Positions 25,740 through 34,484 of a stretch of DNA of 64,000 bases are shown here, in pieces. The stretch spans positions 1-64,000 of the forward strand of contig JBOGUF010000196.1 of the NCBI GenBank assembly GCA_050696075.1, given 5' to 3'. This DNA comes from JBOGUF01 sp050696075 (GTDB lineage Bacteria; Chloroflexota; Chloroflexia; Thermomicrobiales; UBA6265). The position numbers and the translations under genes are program-made. Under the pieces are notes generated by a model that ran no database searches, was not told the origin of the DNA, and saw only the letters and a program-made list of their open reading frames with translations. Numbering within the stretch: the stretch's first letter is position 1; each line of letters opens with the position of its first letter.

Positions 25740-27980
25740 GTGGCGATCTTTATGCCCGATCCGATAATCCCAGTCGCCGATCGTTCACGCTTGCTCGAGT
25801 CTCCCTTGAGCAAGGCCGGATCGACCTTTGCCTCGAATATGCGGTCCCGAGTTGGACTGATCGACATTGCGCTCGCGGCAGCCCTGCTTATCACGATAGT
25901 CGTGCCCCGCGGCCTCGCGCTCGACCGAATCGTGACGCCGGATGAGCCACTCTGGTTGGCGCGGTCAGCAAACTTCTACCAGGCGCTCGTCGATGGCAAC
26001 ATGGACGCGACCTATCAGTTCGTCCATCCCGGTGTCACCGTCATGTGGGCCGGTACGATCGGGTATCTCTGGCAATACCGAGAGTATCCCAACGATGCGG
26101 GAGGGCAAGTCGAGTGGCGCGGAACGGACCTCCCTGAGATATTCGCCGCGCACGGTCGCAGCGCGCTGGATATGCTCGTTTCTCTGCGCCTGGTGCTCAC
26201 ATTCCTATCCGCACTCGTTTTGACCGGCGCATTCCTCTGTGCTGTGCGTCTCCTCGGGCGCTGGTTCGCCTTCGCCGGCTTTCTCTTGATCGCGCTCGAC
26301 CCGTTTCATATGGCGCACTCTCGCCTTCTCCACCTCGATGGACTGTCAACTAACTTGATGCTCCTCTCGGTTCTTGCATTCCTGAATCACATCGCGGATC
26401 GGCGGCGATCTGATCTCATCATTTCGGGCGTTGCCGCGGGTCTCGCCTGGCTGACGAGATCGGCTAATCTCGTCCTTGGTCCGTTCATGGTCCTGACGGT
26501 CATTATCGAACTTGTGCCATTGAGGAGGTATCAGCGAAGTCAGTTTCGACAGGAGTTGCTCGCTTGGTTGAGGTCGTTAGCGGTATGGACCGGGATTGGG
26601 CTGGCCGTCTTTGTCGCGCTGTGGCCCGCGATGTGGTCGAGTCCGATTCGCACGTTGGAATTGATGTTAAGCGGCACGATAGATCTGGCCAGTGAAGCGC
26701 ATGAACGACAAGTCTTCTTCGCGGGGGAAATCCTAACCAATGATCCGGGTTGGCACTTCTATCCCCTGGTCGCTTTGTGGAGAACCAACCCCGTAGTTCT
26801 GATTGGTCTGTTTCTGGCGCTAATGGCGGCCTTGTTGCCAAAGTCGTTTGGCCAATACCTGCCGAGACGCCCACTTCTACAGCTTGGGATCTTCGCCGTC
26901 GTCTACGCACTGATTCTGACAGCCGGGGAAAAAAAGCTGGATCGTTATCTGCTGCCCACTCAGACGTCTCTCGACGTCATCGCGGGAGCGGGTTGGGTTG
27001 CGGCAGCTTTTTGGCTGGCGCGTGGCGCTGGAACCTTCCCGGCGACGAATCGACTCTTTCGATACGCATCCATAGCACTTGTTACCGTTGGGCTAACCGG
27101 GGCCGTCGCGACCGCCGCGTCGGCCCGCCCCTACTACATCAACTACTACAACCCTCTGCTTGGTGGTTCTGAAGGGGCGCGCGAGGCAATGATGGTTGGC
27201 TGGGGCGAAGGTATGGACCTGGTCGCCAATGAACTCCTGAAACAGCCAGGAATCGACGAACTCCATATCACCGCCGGTCCGTGGCACCACTCGCTGAAGT
27301 ATTTTGTGCCTAGTCCTGTCGAAAAGTCCGAGTACAACCTTGACGATCAATCCATTCGTCAGTGGGCATGGACAGACATTTGGGTGGTGTCCTACCCGGA
27401 GGTGCAACGGCAGTTGTTCGCCTCGGAACTCTTGACGTTCTTTCAGTCGTTGTCCCCTATGGCGACCATCGAACTTGACGGCAACGAATACGCCTGGGTC
27501 TACGACTTGCGCACCGCTCCGTTGCCCGACTATTTCCTCGAGAGCGAACTGCCTATCGTCGATTGGGGAGATTTCCTTCGATACGTCGGAACACGAATTT
27601 CTTCACAGGTCTACGCACCTGGAGACCGGGTGAATGTGACGCTGTACTTCCAGACACTCGCTCCATCAGGCTCGCCTATGCGCGCCGAGGTTCGCTTGCT
27701 CGACCCGAGCGGTCAAGTCATAGACCAGGACAACGATATCGCCGAAAAGCCCGATCGCGAACGCACAATCTGGCCAGAGGTGCAGTCTCTGACCGTCCCG
27801 GAGAGCGCGGCGCCAGGCACGTACGAGGTGGTTCTGTCGGTCACGGACGATTCAACAGGCCAGCCGCTTCCGGCGACGCGCGCTGCCGATGGTACCCCTC
27901 AGCCAGCCGAGATCGTGATCAAGACGATTGACGTCGGGATAACGGCCGACGAATCCGACACCGAACCTCCGTCGGATTAA
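25740..27980 (+). CDS. GT39-like dolichyl/polyprenyl-phosphate-sugar glycosyltransferase
   Basis: A 746-residue multi-span membrane protein of the GT-C type (protein O-mannosyltransferase / ArnT-like, GT39/GT83). Helices cover about residues 40-480. The first loop carries TPDEPLW, the acidic catalytic pair expected in the family, followed by HPGVTVMW. A C-terminal soluble part (about 480-746) contains a beta-sandwich-like segment (RVNVTLYFQTL..., about 615-730), perhaps sugar- or lipid-binding. The GTG at 25740 has no clear ribosome-binding site; ATG at 25752 is possible. Base use is more AT-rich than its neighbours, hinting at horizontal origin. Confidence 0.8.
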   Translation: MAIFMPDPIIPVADRSRLLESPLSKAGSTFASNMRSRVGLIDIALAAALLITIVVPRGLALDRIVTPDEPLWLARSANFYQALVDGNMDATYQFVHPGVTVMWAGTIGYLWQYREYPNDAGGQVEWRGTDLPEIFAAHGRSALDMLVSLRLVLTFLSALVLTGAFLCAVRLLGRWFAFAGFLLIALDPFHMAHSRLLHLDGLSTNLMLLSVLAFLNHIADRRRSDLIISGVAAGLAWLTRSANLVLGPFMVLTVIIELVPLRRYQRSQFRQELLAWLRSLAVWTGIGLAVFVALWPAMWSSPIRTLELMLSGTIDLASEAHERQVFFAGEILTNDPGWHFYPLVALWRTNPVVLIGLFLALMAALLPKSFGQYLPRRPLLQLGIFAVVYALILTAGEKKLDRYLLPTQTSLDVIAGAGWVAAAFWLARGAGTFPATNRLFRYASIALVTVGLTGAVATAASARPYYINYYNPLLGGSEGAREAMMVGWGEGMDLVANELLKQPGIDELHITAGPWHHSLKYFVPSPVEKSEYNLDDQSIRQWAWTDIWVVSYPEVQRQLFASELLTFFQSLSPMATIELDGNEYAWVYDLRTAPLPDYFLESELPIVDWGDFLRYVGTRISSQVYAPGDRVNVTLYFQTLAPSGSPMRAEVRLLDPSGQVIDQDNDIAEKPDRERTIWPEVQSLTVPESAAPGTYEVVLSVTDDSTGQPLPATRAADGTPQPAEIVIKTIDVGITADESDTEPPSD

Positions 27981-27988
27981 CCGTCGAT

Positions 27989-29596
27989 CTACTCTCCGCG
28001 CTGCCCCGGTATCGTCATCGCCGCGTCGGGATCGACGACGACCGTGCGACTCTGCTCTCGCAGGAACTGTTGAACGTAGTACGGGCCGAGACCGCCCTTG
28101 CCGGTGCTGCCGCTCGCTTTCCAGCCGCAGAACGACTGGCAACCGGGCCAGGCGCCGGTCGTCGCGCCGCCTTTGCGGTTGGCATAGACGACGCCGGCCT
28201 CGATCCCGTCGAAAAACCGCTCGACTTCGTCCGCGTCCTCGGAAAAGATGCCCGCCGTCAAGCCGTACTCCGTGTCGTTGGCCAGCCGCAACGCCTGATC
28301 GAGCGAATCGACCGGCGCCACGACGACAAATGGCAGGAAGAGCTCGCGCTTGAAGAGTTCGTGCTCGACCGGCAGGCCGTCGACGACCGTCGGCGCGACA
28401 TAGGCGCCGCCGTCGTACGCGCCGCCGCTGAGCCGCCGGCCGCCGGTGCGGATCGTTCCGTCCGCCGCGCTCGCCGCCGCGCCCTCGAACCGTTCCACCG
28501 CGCGCTCGTCGATCACCGGGCCGACGAAGACATCGCGCTCCTCCGGATTGCCGACTTTGAGTTCTTCGGTGCGTTGGACCAGACGACCGATGAAGTCGTC
28601 GTAGACCGGCCGCTCGACGTAGACGCGCGACGCGGCGGAACACTTCTGGCCCGAAAACCCAAAAGCCGACCGCGCCACGCCTTCGATCGCCTTGTCAAGA
28701 TCGGCCCGCGCGGTGACGATCACCGGGTTCTTGCCGCCCATCTCGGTGATGCACGGTTTCGGGTAGTCGGTGCTGAACTCCTTGAAGAGATCGAGCCCGA
28801 CTTCTTTGGAGCCGGTGAAGATCACGCCGTCGACGTCCGGGTGCTGAGTCAATCGCGCGCCGACTTCCTCACCGGAGCCGGTGACGAAGTTGAAGACCCC
28901 GGCCGGGACTCCCGCGTCGAGGTAGCAGCGCGCGAGCTCGTGGCCGGCCAGCGGCGTCGCGCTCGCCGGCTTGAAAACGACCGTGTTGCCGGCGACGAGC
29001 GCGCCGGATGACATCCCCGCCGAGAGGGCGTGTGGAAAGTTGAACGGCGCCAGGACTGCCCACACCCCAAACGGTCGCAAGACAGAGCGGTTGCGCTCGG
29101 ACGGGTCGATCGAGCCCATCTCGCGTTCGAACCCTCGGTTCTTCTCCATCTGGTGGGCGTACTCGTCGACCAGGTCGGCGCCTTCCTCGATCTCGCCCAG
29201 CGCCTCAGCCCGGTTCTTGCCGCACTCCAGGATCAAGAGCGACGCCATTCGGATTTTGCGCTCGCGGATCAACTCGGCTGCCCGCCGCATGATCGCGACC
29301 CGCTCCTCATATGGTCGGCCGGCCCAAGCGGGGTAGGCATTTCGGGCGGCGGCGACCGCGTCGTCGACGTCCCGCGCCGAACCCCGCTGAAAGACGCCGA
29401 GCAACAGACCGCGGTCGGCGGGCGCCCGCACCTCGAACGTGCCGCTGCCGGCACGCTCTTTCCCGTCGACGATGATCGGGTAGGTGCGGCCCAGATCGGC
29501 CTTGACCGTCGCCAACTCCGTATCGAACGCCTGATGCATACGTTCGATCTGCTCAGGTGTTGCGGTGTAGGTGATCTTCTCAACGGTGACTGCCAT
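27989..29596 (-). CDS. L-glutamate gamma-semialdehyde (P5C) dehydrogenase
   Basis: A 535-residue aldehyde dehydrogenase of the RocA/PruA group, oxidising glutamate semialdehyde from proline or arginine breakdown to glutamate with NAD. The catalytic Cys lies in GFSGQKCSAAS and the general-base Glu in CITEMGGKNP. The length and the N-terminal extension of about 40 residues before the NAD domain fit the monofunctional bacterial enzyme. No proline dehydrogenase gene is adjacent. A VOC-family gene lies just upstream on the same strand. Other semialdehyde specificities are possible. Confidence 0.88.
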   Translation of the reverse strand: MAVTVEKITYTATPEQIERMHQAFDTELATVKADLGRTYPIIVDGKERAGSGTFEVRAPADRGLLLGVFQRGSARDVDDAVAAARNAYPAWAGRPYEERVAIMRRAAELIRERKIRMASLLILECGKNRAEALGEIEEGADLVDEYAHQMEKNRGFEREMGSIDPSERNRSVLRPFGVWAVLAPFNFPHALSAGMSSGALVAGNTVVFKPASATPLAGHELARCYLDAGVPAGVFNFVTGSGEEVGARLTQHPDVDGVIFTGSKEVGLDLFKEFSTDYPKPCITEMGGKNPVIVTARADLDKAIEGVARSAFGFSGQKCSAASRVYVERPVYDDFIGRLVQRTEELKVGNPEERDVFVGPVIDERAVERFEGAAASAADGTIRTGGRRLSGGAYDGGAYVAPTVVDGLPVEHELFKRELFLPFVVVAPVDSLDQALRLANDTEYGLTAGIFSEDADEVERFFDGIEAGVVYANRKGGATTGAWPGCQSFCGWKASGSTGKGGLGPYYVQQFLREQSRTVVVDPDAAMTIPGQRGE

Positions 29597-29617
29597 GATT
29601 CGATCCTGCCTTCTCGG

Positions 29618-30007
29618 CTACGTATAGTCGCCGGTTATCCGCGTCAGTTCGATCAGGTTGCCGAAGGGGTCGCGTACGAAGAAGCGGGGCCGGTTGTGGA
29701 TCGGCGTCGTCTCCTGAATGTCGACACCGTGGTCCGTAAGCCTGGCCCGATACGCGTCGATGTCATCCACCTGAAGGCAAAGGTGCTGTGCGGTCGAATT
29801 CGTGCCCAAACTCTCCTCGGTGAAAAGATGCACTTCGTGACCGTCTTCGCCCGCGGCGAACCAGATGAGCGCGTTCTGATCGAGGGTCGATGGCGGCGTG
29901 ATCTCGGTCATCGCCAGCGCGTCGCCGTAGAAGGCACGCGCCGCCTCCTTTGCTCCGGGAGGCATCGGTATGCTGGTATGTTGCAGTCGCGTCACGGTGG
30001 ACATCAT
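29618..30007 (-). CDS. VOC family (glyoxalase/bleomycin-resistance fold) protein
   Basis: A 129-residue single-module vicinal-oxygen-chelate protein. The metal-ligand pattern is present: His near the start (LQHTSIPM), a Glu/His region in the middle (EVHLFTEE, AQHLCLQV), and Glu in the final NLIELTRI strand. The typical RFFVRDPFGNLIEL segment is clear. Such proteins act as dioxygenases, isomerases or resistance proteins, and the substrate cannot be called. The ATG at 30007 follows AAGGA at seven bases. It is 21 bases upstream of the P5C dehydrogenase gene and may be cotranscribed. Confidence 0.85.
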   Translation of the reverse strand: MMSTVTRLQHTSIPMPPGAKEAARAFYGDALAMTEITPPSTLDQNALIWFAAGEDGHEVHLFTEESLGTNSTAQHLCLQVDDIDAYRARLTDHGVDIQETTPIHNRPRFFVRDPFGNLIELTRITGDYT

Positions 30008-30173
30008 CGTCAGTTCCTTTCTCGGAACATTCGCCATCCATCACGGCTCAAATTGCCGCATACTCCGACTCGGCTTGTCCAGTCGCCCAGCGGAATCGGT
30101 ACGGATACCGGGCCTTCGGTACAATCACGCCGAACTTCGTTCCGTATTGTCGCACCCGATCAGGAGTGAACGC

Positions 30174-30845
30174 GTGTCCGCTGAGACTAAGACCCAACAG
30201 CAGATGGCCGCGACGTCTCCGAATCTCCATCTCAGCAGCCACCCTTTGGTCCGTCACAAGATCACGCTCCTGTCGGACAAAGAGACCTTGCCGAAGCAGT
30301 TTCGCGAACTGGTCCGCGAGCTTACCCAACTCCTGCTCTACGAGGCCACGGCCGACGTACCCCTGCGACCGATTCGATTCCGCACGCCACTCGAAGAGGC
30401 GCAAGGTTGGGAAATCTCCACCCGCATCGGCGTCGTGCCGATCTTACGGGCCGGCATCGGCATGGTCGACGCGGCGGTCGATGCCCTGCCGCGGTCACAG
30501 GTCTGGCACCTCGGCATCTACCGCGACGAGACGACCCACACCCCGGTCAGCTACTACAACAAGCTCCCCGAGCGCTGCCCGGTCGATCTCGTGATGCTGC
30601 TCGATCCGATGCTCGCCACCGCCGGTTCAGCCAGCGACGCCGTGACGGTGCTCAAAGGTTGGGGCGCCCGCGCCATTAAGTTTGTCGGCCTCATCGCGGC
30701 GCCCGAGGGTGTATTGCGCATGCAACAGGAACATCCCGACGTGCCGCTGCACGTCGCTTTGCTTGACCGCGAGCTCGACGAGAACAAGTACATTCGGCCC
30801 GGTCTCGGCGACGCCGGCGACCGCCTCTTCGGCACCTCAGTCTGA
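30174..30845 (+). CDS. upp: Uracil phosphoribosyltransferase
   Basis: A 223-residue Upp, converting uracil and PRPP to UMP in pyrimidine salvage. The PRPP-binding loop is LLDPMLATAGSA and the uracil-binding C-terminal part YIRPGLGDAGDRLFGT is intact. The GTG at 30174 is supported by AGGAG at seven bases; an open frame upstream to 29970 overlaps the divergent VOC gene and was excluded. Its 3' end overlaps the convergent PIG-L gene by nine bases. Confidence 0.96.
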   Translation: MSAETKTQQQMAATSPNLHLSSHPLVRHKITLLSDKETLPKQFRELVRELTQLLLYEATADVPLRPIRFRTPLEEAQGWEISTRIGVVPILRAGIGMVDAAVDALPRSQVWHLGIYRDETTHTPVSYYNKLPERCPVDLVMLLDPMLATAGSASDAVTVLKGWGARAIKFVGLIAAPEGVLRMQQEHPDVPLHVALLDRELDENKYIRPGLGDAGDRLFGTSV

Positions 30846-31565
30846 ACCGACTGGGGAAGGCACTTCCAAGAATCCGCTGATCCGTTGACCATCGGGCACG
30901 GGCGGCCAGGCACGGTACAAGGTGGCGATCGCGCGTGGCTGCTGATCGAGTCGCGCCAACATCTCGCGGGCGTCGGCCATATGCCGTGCGTGGCACGCCA
31001 GCGCCTCTCGGTGCGCCAGCACATATTCGGCCACGTCGATAAAGGTGTTCGGGTTGCCGTCAGGCAGACCTTCCAGGTTGCGCTCACGCGCGATGTCCGC
31101 CGCCACCGCGTTGTAATACAGCTCCGACAGACCAGTTTGCGTCTGGCGGAGCGAATGAAACACACTGGTTACGGCCGCCGAAAGCGCGATGTGGTCGCCA
31201 TGACCGGAGATGCCGCCTGGGCCAAAGGTGAGCACAACGTTCGGCCGGCTCTGTTCGATCGCCTCAACGATAGTGCGCTCAAGGTCGCCTGGCGGAAGGT
31301 CAGCCAATCCGCCGTCGGGGAAGGATCGAAGGTCCACTTCCGCATACCCGATGACGGCAGCCGCATCCCGCAAGTCTCGTTCGCGGATCGCGGCGAGCTC
31401 GTCTGGCGACGGAGCGTGATCGACGACCGACTCCCCAACTTCGCCTCGGGTGAGCCAAAGTCCGCCAAGCCACGCGCCTCCTGTCGCATAGCGAGCGAGG
31501 AGTCCAGCGGGACCAAAACTCTCGTCGTCCGGGTGGGCGAAGACGGTCAGTATTCTCTTGGGCAT
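30837..31565 (-). CDS. PIG-L family N-acetylglucosamine-type deacetylase
   Basis: A 242-residue LmbE/PIG-L fold metalloenzyme. The zinc motif AHPDDE is at residues 10-15 and GHGDH supplies the third histidine. Characterised members deacetylate GlcNAc-inositol (MshB), GlcNAc-PI or GlcNAc-malate (BshB). No mycothiol or bacillithiol genes are adjacent, so the substrate is open. The ATG at 31565 was chosen because the family starts directly before the first beta strand (RILTVFAHPDDE). It converges with upp, overlapping by nine bases. Confidence 0.88.
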   Translation of the reverse strand: MPKRILTVFAHPDDESFGPAGLLARYATGGAWLGGLWLTRGEVGESVVDHAPSPDELAAIRERDLRDAAAVIGYAEVDLRSFPDGGLADLPPGDLERTIVEAIEQSRPNVVLTFGPGGISGHGDHIALSAAVTSVFHSLRQTQTGLSELYYNAVAADIARERNLEGLPDGNPNTFIDVAEYVLAHREALACHARHMADAREMLARLDQQPRAIATLYRAWPPVPDGQRISGFLEVPSPVGSD

Positions 31566-31616
31566 CTCACGCCTGAGCGGTTCACGCTTCTGAACGACGG
31601 GACGTTCCAACGTCGA

Positions 31617-31644
31617 GCGAGGCAGGGCCGTGACCCTGCCTCGC
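31617..31644. terminator. Strong hairpin between the MalK-like and PIG-L genes
   Basis: A perfect 11-base stem GCGAGGCAGGG/CCCTGCCTCGC with a six-base loop (CCGTGA). It lies 32 bases beyond the stop of the MalK-like ATPase gene on the minus strand. There is no T run after it, so it may work as an imperfect terminator or as a 3' mRNA stabiliser. Confidence 0.5.
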
Positions 31645-31675
31645 GTCGAACGCGTTCTGAAGTTCGCGTGGACCG

Positions 31676-32782
31676 TTAGGCGATCACTGCCTCGCTCTTA
31701 TTGTCGAAGAAGTGCAACTTGTCCATCGGCGCCGCAACTTCGATCTGCTGACCGCGCTGCAAGCGGATGCTGGGATCCATGCGGGCGGTGATCGTCGTGC
31801 CGTTGTTTGTGAGGTAGACGAAGATCTCGTTGCCCAGCAATTCGATCACGTCGACGGTTACTGGAATGACGGAGTCGGGCGGGATCGAACCGTTGACCCG
31901 CGAGCGTTCCGCCAGATGTTCGGGTCGAATGCCGAGCGTCACGGATTGGCCAAGGTGGCCCTGCAGCGCCTTCGCCTTTACGTCCGTCACTTGCATCCGG
32001 AAGCCTTCCGCGACCGCGAAGATCTTTCCATCAGAGGACTGGACGGTGACGTCGAGGAAGTTCATCGATGGCGAACCGATGAACCCGGCAACGAACTTGT
32101 TATACGGGTTGTCGTAGAGTTCTTGCGGCGTCGCGAGTTGCTGAAGCAGGCCGAGGCTCATAACGGCGATGCGATCGCCCATCGTCATCGCTTCGACCTG
32201 ATCGTGGGTCACGTAGATCGTCGTCGTCTGCACGCGCTCGTGGAGCTTAATCAGCTCGGCGCGAGTTTGGACGCGTAGCTTAGCGTCGAGGTTGGAGAGC
32301 GGCTCGTCCATGAGGAAGACATCGGCGTTCCGCACAATTGCGCGCCCGAGGGCGACACGTTGTCGCTGACCACCGGAGAGCGCCTTCGGCTTCCGGTCAA
32401 GATAGGGCTCGATGTCGAGGATGCGCGCCGACTCGCGGACGCGGCGTTCGCGCTCGTCCTTCGGCACCTTCCGCAGCTTCAGCGGGTAGGCAAGATTATC
32501 GCGCACCGTCATGTGCGGATAGAGCGCGTAGCTCTGAAAGACCATCGCGACGTCGCGATCCTTCGGTGGCAAGTCATTGACGACCCGGTCGCCGATGATG
32601 ATCCGACCCTCGGTGATCTCTTCCAGTCCGGCGACCATGCGCATCGCCGTGCTCTTGCCGCATCCCGATGGGCCGACCAGCACCAGGAACTCTTCGTTGT
32701 CGACCTCCATACTGAGGTCCTTGACCGCGTCCACGCCCCCCGCGAAGCGCTTGGTCACCCCTTCGAAGATCACGCGTGCCAT
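31676..32782 (-). CDS. Carbohydrate ABC transporter ATP-binding protein, MalK/MsmX/UgpC type
   Basis: A 368-residue ATPase of the CUT1 sugar importer family. Walker A GPSGCGKS is at 37-44, followed by the Q-loop FQSYALYPHM, signature LSGGQRQR, Walker B VFLMDEP and H-loop YVTHDQ. The C-terminal 130 residues are the TOBE/MalK regulatory domain. The ATG at 32782 has GGGAG upstream; the preceding frame is not protein-like. No permease or binding protein gene is adjacent, so it may serve several importers, like MsmX of Bacillus. The sugar importer at 58839-62095 lacks an ATPase and is a natural client; that is inference. Confidence 0.92.
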   Translation of the reverse strand: MARVIFEGVTKRFAGGVDAVKDLSMEVDNEEFLVLVGPSGCGKSTAMRMVAGLEEITEGRIIIGDRVVNDLPPKDRDVAMVFQSYALYPHMTVRDNLAYPLKLRKVPKDERERRVRESARILDIEPYLDRKPKALSGGQRQRVALGRAIVRNADVFLMDEPLSNLDAKLRVQTRAELIKLHERVQTTTIYVTHDQVEAMTMGDRIAVMSLGLLQQLATPQELYDNPYNKFVAGFIGSPSMNFLDVTVQSSDGKIFAVAEGFRMQVTDVKAKALQGHLGQSVTLGIRPEHLAERSRVNGSIPPDSVIPVTVDVIELLGNEIFVYLTNNGTTITARMDPSIRLQRGQQIEVAAPMDKLHFFDNKSEAVIA

Positions 32783-33017
32783 GACCTGCTCCCTTCCTGG
32801 ACTACAGGGCTCCGTTGACGACGGGCCCAGAGGCGCCTCTTCTTCCGCGCCGGCATGCCGCGGCGCCTTACGACGTGCATCGCCTTTTTTCGTCGTTCTT
32901 GCGCCCGCTGTCAAGTCCTACCGATTATTGGACGCGCGACGTGGCCACGGGCAGGCGCGGCGCGGCGTAAGATACTGGTCGATCGACGAGGCGCGAAGCG
33001 GGTAGGGAGTGGCGAAG

Positions 33018-34028
33018 GTGAGCGAGCACAACGGGCGAGTAGTGACCTTCGGTGAGGCGATGGTGCGGTTGACGCCGGCCGGCAACGAACGACTCGAACG
33101 GTCGATCCGCCTCGATCTGTCGCCGGGCGGCGCCGAGTTGAACACCGCGGTAACCCTGGCCTGCCTCGCCGTGCCGACGAGTTGGGTTTCGATCCTGCCG
33201 GACAACGCCCTCGGTCGGTACATCGACCGCCAGGCACGCGGCTCGCGCGTCGATATGTCAAGCGTGCAGTGGGCGCCGGAAAGTGAGGGACGGATGGGTC
33301 TCTACTTTCTGGAGGAAGGCGTCGACCCGCGCCCGTCGGCCGTCACCTACGATCGCGCCGGTTCAGCCATCGCCCGAGTCGCGCCGGGCACGTTCGATTG
33401 GCCCGCGCTGCTCGACGGCGCCTTGGGATTGCATATCTCCGGCATCACCCCGGCCGTCAGCGACGGATGCCGCGCCGAGACCCTTGCCGCGATGCGCGCG
33501 GCGAACGCGGCGCGCGTGCCCGTCTTCTTCGACCTCAACTACCGGTCGAAGCTCTGGAGCGAAGAGGAGGCCCGTGCCTGCTTCGTGGAGCTCGTACCCA
33601 TGGTGGACGTCCTTTTCGCCTCGCGCGGCGGTCTGCGGACCTTTTATGGCCTCGACGGGGACCACGGGGAGATCATGGAGGCAGCCCGTACACGTCTCGG
33701 CGTCGCCGTGGTGGCGATGACCCGCAAGAAGGCGAAGGGGAGCCAGGGTATCAAGCTGCTCGGCATGGCCCTCGGCCCGTCCGGTGAGCTGGTGCAGAGC
33801 GAATGGCGACAGGTGGAGATCGTCGACCGGCTCGGCGGGGGTGACGCCTTCGCCGGCGGCTTCATCGCCGGCTATCTTGCCGATACTACGAACTTGCAGC
33901 GCGCGGTCTCCTTGGGAATCGCCGCGAGCGCGCTCAAGCACACGATGCCCGGCGACTTTCTCTGCGCCACGAAGGCCGAAATCGAAGCGGCGACCGCTGC
34001 CGACGAGGCGGGCGTCCTCCAACGATGA
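33018..34028 (+). CDS. PfkB family sugar kinase, 2-keto-3-deoxygluconate kinase-like
   Basis: A 336-residue ribokinase-fold kinase. The N-terminal GEAMVRLTP and the SPGGAELNTAV segment resemble KdgK, and the C-terminal PfkB signature with the catalytic Asp is DRLGGGDAFAGGFIAG. Predicted role: phosphorylation of 2-keto-3-deoxygluconate (or a related keto-deoxy acid) in acid-sugar breakdown. The enolase-superfamily dehydratase at 39359-40576 could provide such a substrate, though the genes are not linked in an operon. The GTG at 33018 has GGGAG at eight bases; GTG at 33009 is too near it. It overlaps the next gene by four bases. Confidence 0.83.
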   Translation: MSEHNGRVVTFGEAMVRLTPAGNERLERSIRLDLSPGGAELNTAVTLACLAVPTSWVSILPDNALGRYIDRQARGSRVDMSSVQWAPESEGRMGLYFLEEGVDPRPSAVTYDRAGSAIARVAPGTFDWPALLDGALGLHISGITPAVSDGCRAETLAAMRAANAARVPVFFDLNYRSKLWSEEEARACFVELVPMVDVLFASRGGLRTFYGLDGDHGEIMEAARTRLGVAVVAMTRKKAKGSQGIKLLGMALGPSGELVQSEWRQVEIVDRLGGGDAFAGGFIAGYLADTTNLQRAVSLGIAASALKHTMPGDFLCATKAEIEAATAADEAGVLQR

Positions 34029-34480
34029 CGTCGCTGCCTCCGCGCATCCGGCTCGTTCCCATCGACCAGGAGAACTGGGAGGCCGTGGCGAATCTCTCGG
34101 TCCGCGACGACCAGGCGAAGTTCATCACCCCGAACGTCTGGTCGATCGCGGAGTCGAAGTTCCACGACGCCCTCCAGCCGACGGCGATCTATGCCAACCA
34201 CGCGGCGGTCGGTTTCCTCATGTACGCCCGCGATCCGGAGGAGGGCAATTACTGGCTTTATCGCTTGATGATCGACCGAGAACACCAAGGTAGGGGCTAC
34301 GGCGAGGCCGCGGTGGCGCTCCTCATCAACCAGCTCAAGCGCCTTCCCGGCTGCACCGAGCTCAACGTCGGCTACCACCACGACAATCTCACGGCGGAGC
34401 GCCTCTACCTGCGACTCGGCTTTCAGAAGACCGGCATTGCGCCCTGGAGTGAGCTCACCGCCCGCCTGACCTGGGAGTGA
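34025..34480 (+). CDS. GNAT family N-acetyltransferase
   Basis: A 151-residue acetyltransferase with the GNAT acetyl-CoA loop HQGRGYGEAAVALL and the C-terminal NLTAERLYLRLGF strand-helix typical of the family, close in style to spermine/spermidine or diamine acetyltransferases (the SpeG/PaiA-like subgroup). The substrate is not assignable. It starts inside the stop of the KdgK-like kinase gene (ATGA), so the two are co-translated. It converges on thrB with a four-base gap. Confidence 0.85.
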   Translation: MTSLPPRIRLVPIDQENWEAVANLSVRDDQAKFITPNVWSIAESKFHDALQPTAIYANHAAVGFLMYARDPEEGNYWLYRLMIDREHQGRGYGEAAVALLINQLKRLPGCTELNVGYHHDNLTAERLYLRLGFQKTGIAPWSELTARLTWE

Positions 34481-34484
34481 GCGG

